From JAWWPG01 sp038327385 (lineage in GTDB: Bacteria; Actinomycetota; Actinomycetes; Propionibacteriales; Nocardioidaceae): a DNA stretch of 7,578 nt. Of the stretch, positions 6,053-7,578 are shown piece after piece. Made by a program: the position numbers and the translations under genes. Each line of letters begins with the position of its first letter. The stretch's first letter is position 1. A model generated the notes under the pieces. The model was not told where the DNA came from and searched no databases. It worked only from the letters and a program-made list of their open reading frames with translations. The stretch spans positions 1-7,578 of the forward strand of contig JBBQKY010000125.1 in NCBI GenBank assembly GCA_038327385.1, given 5' to 3'.

Positions 6053-6687
6053 GCGGCCGCTGGGGCAGTGTGATGCACGGTGATAGGCCCGGCCCTCGAC
6101 TGCTCGGGCTTCTCGCGGCCGCCACGCTGCTCGTGACGGGATGCGCGACAACGGAGGCCGCCAGCGTCCCCTCAGCGAGTCAGCCGTCCTCGCCGTCGAT
6201 GTCGATGGCACCGGGCATGACGATGGCCCCCGGCATGAGGCTGTCCGGGATGGGTGGGCGGCCGTCTGCGACGGCGCGGATGGTCTGCGGGTCCGAGATC
6301 CGCCAGGCCGTAGCGGGCGTCCTGGGACTGCCGGCGATGCCCGCTGCCGGCTCCACCTGGAGCAACGGTCTCTTCTCCTGTACGTACCGGCTCGCCAGTG
6401 GACCGCTCGTTCTTTCGGTGGACGACTCCGACAGCGTCAGCGCTGGACGCCGATACTTCACCGCATTGGAGGGACGGGCCAGCGACCCGCAGCCTCTTCG
6501 CGGGCTGCAAACTTTCGGCCTGCCGAGCTTTCGAACAGCCGCCGGCACGGTCGCGTTCCTCAAGGACGGCAAGACGCTCGTCGTCGACGCCACCGCACAG
6601 TCCGGCTCGATCGGCCAACACCACCTGTCCCCGAGCGACCTCGCCTACGCGGTGGCCGCGGACGTCATCGCTTGCTGGAGCGAGTAG
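6049..6687 (+). CDS. Lipoprotein with methionine-rich tandem repeat, function unknown
   Basis: The 212-residue product has a lipoprotein signal peptide: basic residues up to Arg17, a hydrophobic core (18-29) and the lipobox LVTGC with Cys32 as the lipid-bearing residue. A Ser/Pro/Met-rich spacer follows, with the repeat MAPGMT/MAPGMR and Met at 51, 53, 57, 59, 63 and 68. A globular domain (about 77-212) contains Cys80, Cys111 and Cys209. Its pattern (VCGSEIRQAVAGVLG, then FSCTYRL) loosely recalls the DUF3558-type lipoproteins, but I am not sure. The start ATG at 6049 overlaps the sortase stop as ATGA. A second ATG at 6073 would also leave a working signal peptide (MHGDRPGPRLLGLLAAAT), and neither start has a clear Shine-Dalgarno. 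It is the last gene of the operon, so it probably acts outside the membrane with the two upstream proteins. Copper or other metal binding by the Met repeats is an inference. Confidence 0.85.
   Translation: MSGRWGSVMHGDRPGPRLLGLLAAATLLVTGCATTEAASVPSASQPSSPSMSMAPGMTMAPGMRLSGMGGRPSATARMVCGSEIRQAVAGVLGLPAMPAAGSTWSNGLFSCTYRLASGPLVLSVDDSDSVSAGRRYFTALEGRASDPQPLRGLQTFGLPSFRTAAGTVAFLKDGKTLVVDATAQSGSIGQHHLSPSDLAYAVAADVIACWSE
6205..6240 (+). repeat. Two 18-nt tandem repeat units encoding MAPGM(T/R)
   Basis: Units at 6205-6222 and 6223-6240 differ at three positions (A/C, G/C and C/G). They encode MAPGMT and MAPGMR. This gives a repeated Met-x-x-x-Met spacing in the spacer after the lipobox. Confidence 0.7.
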
Positions 6688-6696
6688 GCCCGGTAA

Positions 6697-7578
6697 TCAG
6701 CTGCGGTCTCCGAGGAGGCCGGCCAGCGCCTGCGCCGCCTCCTCGATCTCCCACTGCAAGGTGCCCGCGCCTACGGAGAACTCCGCCCACGACGTACCCG
6801 GCATCTCCCCGGGGCTCACAGGGGACAGCAGGGCGATCCCATCCCGCTCGATGCTCAGCAGGATCCGCTCGTTGACGACGTCTGCCGGCCGGTCGATGAA
6901 GACCCGGAAGGCATTGGTGTGCGGTGGGTTCGGGAAGACCCGAAACCCCAAGTCCCCGAAGGCCTCAGCCAGCGCCAGCGCTCGCTCGTGGAACTCGCCC
7001 ATCCGCGGCAGCAGCGTCCTGAGACCACGCAGGGCCGAGAGGGCGTAGGGCGCCATCGTGAACAACGTGCCGCCGTGCCGCGTCCGCCACCGTCGCGCCT
7101 CCTCGACGACGTCCTCAGGACCGGCGAGGACGGCACCGGCCAGACCGCCGAGCCCTTTGTAGAAGGACACGTAGACGCTGTCTGCGAGGTCTGCGATCTC
7201 GGCGAGGCTGTGCCCGAGGTAGGGCTGCGACTCCCAGAGCCGAGCCCCGTCCAGATGCAGCGGGACGCCGCGTTCCCGCGCCGCCGCCGAGAACGCCTGC
7301 AGCTCGTCCCAGGTCGGCAGCAGGTACCCGGCGTCGCGCAACGGCAGCTCGAGCAGGACTGCGCCCAGCCGGCCCGGGATCGCCTCGAGGTGTTCCTTGG
7401 TGGGAACTGTCGGGCCCGTTGTGAGCTGTTCGTAGCGAAAGGCGTTCAACTGCTGCGGTCCGTCGTTCTCGTAGCGAAGCAGGTGCGAGAGCTCCGGAAT
7501 CGCGATCCGGGTGGAGGCCTGCCGGTCCGTCCACACGCGAAGGGCGGACTGCTGAGCCATGATCCCGCTCACGAACAT
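6697..7578 (-). CDS. Threonine aldolase / beta-eliminating lyase family protein, C-terminal part (runs off the window)
   Basis: Members of this fold-type I PLP family cleave beta-hydroxy amino acids such as threonine to glycine and an aldehyde, in the cytoplasm. The visible part is 293 codons. It opens at FVSGIMAQQSALRVW, which corresponds to the conserved GTMAQQ region normally found some 70-90 residues into the protein. The first Met in view is therefore probably internal and the true start lies beyond 7578. Visible landmarks are HLDGARLW (108-115 of the visible part), whose Asp would contact the PLP ring nitrogen, and SFYKGLGGLAGA with the Schiff-base lysine at 141. A C-terminal domain follows (NPPHTNAFRVFI onward). 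The substrate may not be threonine; SFYKGLGG differs from the SKGLGAP of typical L-threonine aldolases. It converges on the lipoprotein gene with 9 nt between stop codons and is probably unrelated to the sortase operon. Confidence 0.88.
   Translation of the reverse strand: MFVSGIMAQQSALRVWTDRQASTRIAIPELSHLLRYENDGPQQLNAFRYEQLTTGPTVPTKEHLEAIPGRLGAVLLELPLRDAGYLLPTWDELQAFSAAARERGVPLHLDGARLWESQPYLGHSLAEIADLADSVYVSFYKGLGGLAGAVLAGPEDVVEEARRWRTRHGGTLFTMAPYALSALRGLRTLLPRMGEFHERALALAEAFGDLGFRVFPNPPHTNAFRVFIDRPADVVNERILLSIERDGIALLSPVSPGEMPGTSWAEFSVGAGTLQWEIEEAAQALAGLLGDRS
6711..6745 (+). terminator. Possible stem-loop terminator at the convergent gene ends
   Basis: CGAGGAGGC (6711-6719) and GCCTCCTCG (6737-6745) form a perfect 9-bp stem with a 17-nt GC-rich loop. 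It starts 23 nt after the lipoprotein stop and lies inside the last codons of the convergent lyase gene. No T-tract follows it. The repeat may simply reflect the Glu/Ala/Leu-rich coding sequence, so the call is tentative. Confidence 0.25.

Noticed and set aside
6141..6875. A plus-strand open frame overlapping the lipoprotein and the lyase
   Set aside because: It is frame-shifted relative to the lipoprotein, is Arg/Pro-rich with no domain, and runs antisense into the lyase gene.

Overview
The window is about 7.6 kb of high-GC DNA. Its codon use, protein sequences and frequent GTG starts point to an actinobacterium (Actinomycetota). I cannot place it more precisely from the sequence.

Layout. 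Positions 1-3548 on the minus strand hold the classical str operon, rpsL-rpsG-fusA-tuf. The tuf gene runs off the left edge, so only its first 119 codons are present. A sigma-A-like promoter (TTGACC-N17-TAACCT) lies about 200 nt upstream of rpsL, giving a long leader with several short hairpins. The rpsL stop and rpsG start overlap as TAATG. A GC-rich hairpin sits in the 171-bp rpsG-fusA gap.

Upstream of the str operon, on the same strand, is a gene for a 174-residue cytoplasmic protein of unknown function. Its C-terminus looks like a ribbon-helix-helix fold (3800-4324). Its promoter elements are spaced so that transcription should begin at or next to the ATG, so the mRNA is probably leaderless. 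An inverted repeat spans the -10 box and start codon.

Divergent from it, on the plus strand, is a compact three-gene operon for the cell surface (4526-6687). The genes encode a secreted CHRD-like protein with an EF-hand-like loop and a C-terminal membrane anchor, a class F-type sortase, and a lipoprotein with a methionine-rich tandem repeat. The second and third junctions are a 6-nt gap and a 4-nt ATGA overlap, so the genes are almost certainly co-translated. The likely theme is an exported protein with its own membrane-bound transpeptidase and a lipoprotein partner. The metal-ligand-like residues in the first and third proteins (His cluster and acidic loop; Met repeats) are suggestive only.

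At the right edge, convergent with the operon, is the C-terminal part of a PLP-dependent threonine aldolase / beta-eliminating lyase family protein. Its N-terminus lies beyond the window.

Most of the window is familiar gene content. The less ordinary parts are the sortase operon, the leaderless RHH-like gene with its operator-like repeat, and the regulatory structures of the str operon. I saw no tRNA, rRNA, CRISPR array, insertion sequence or prophage gene.
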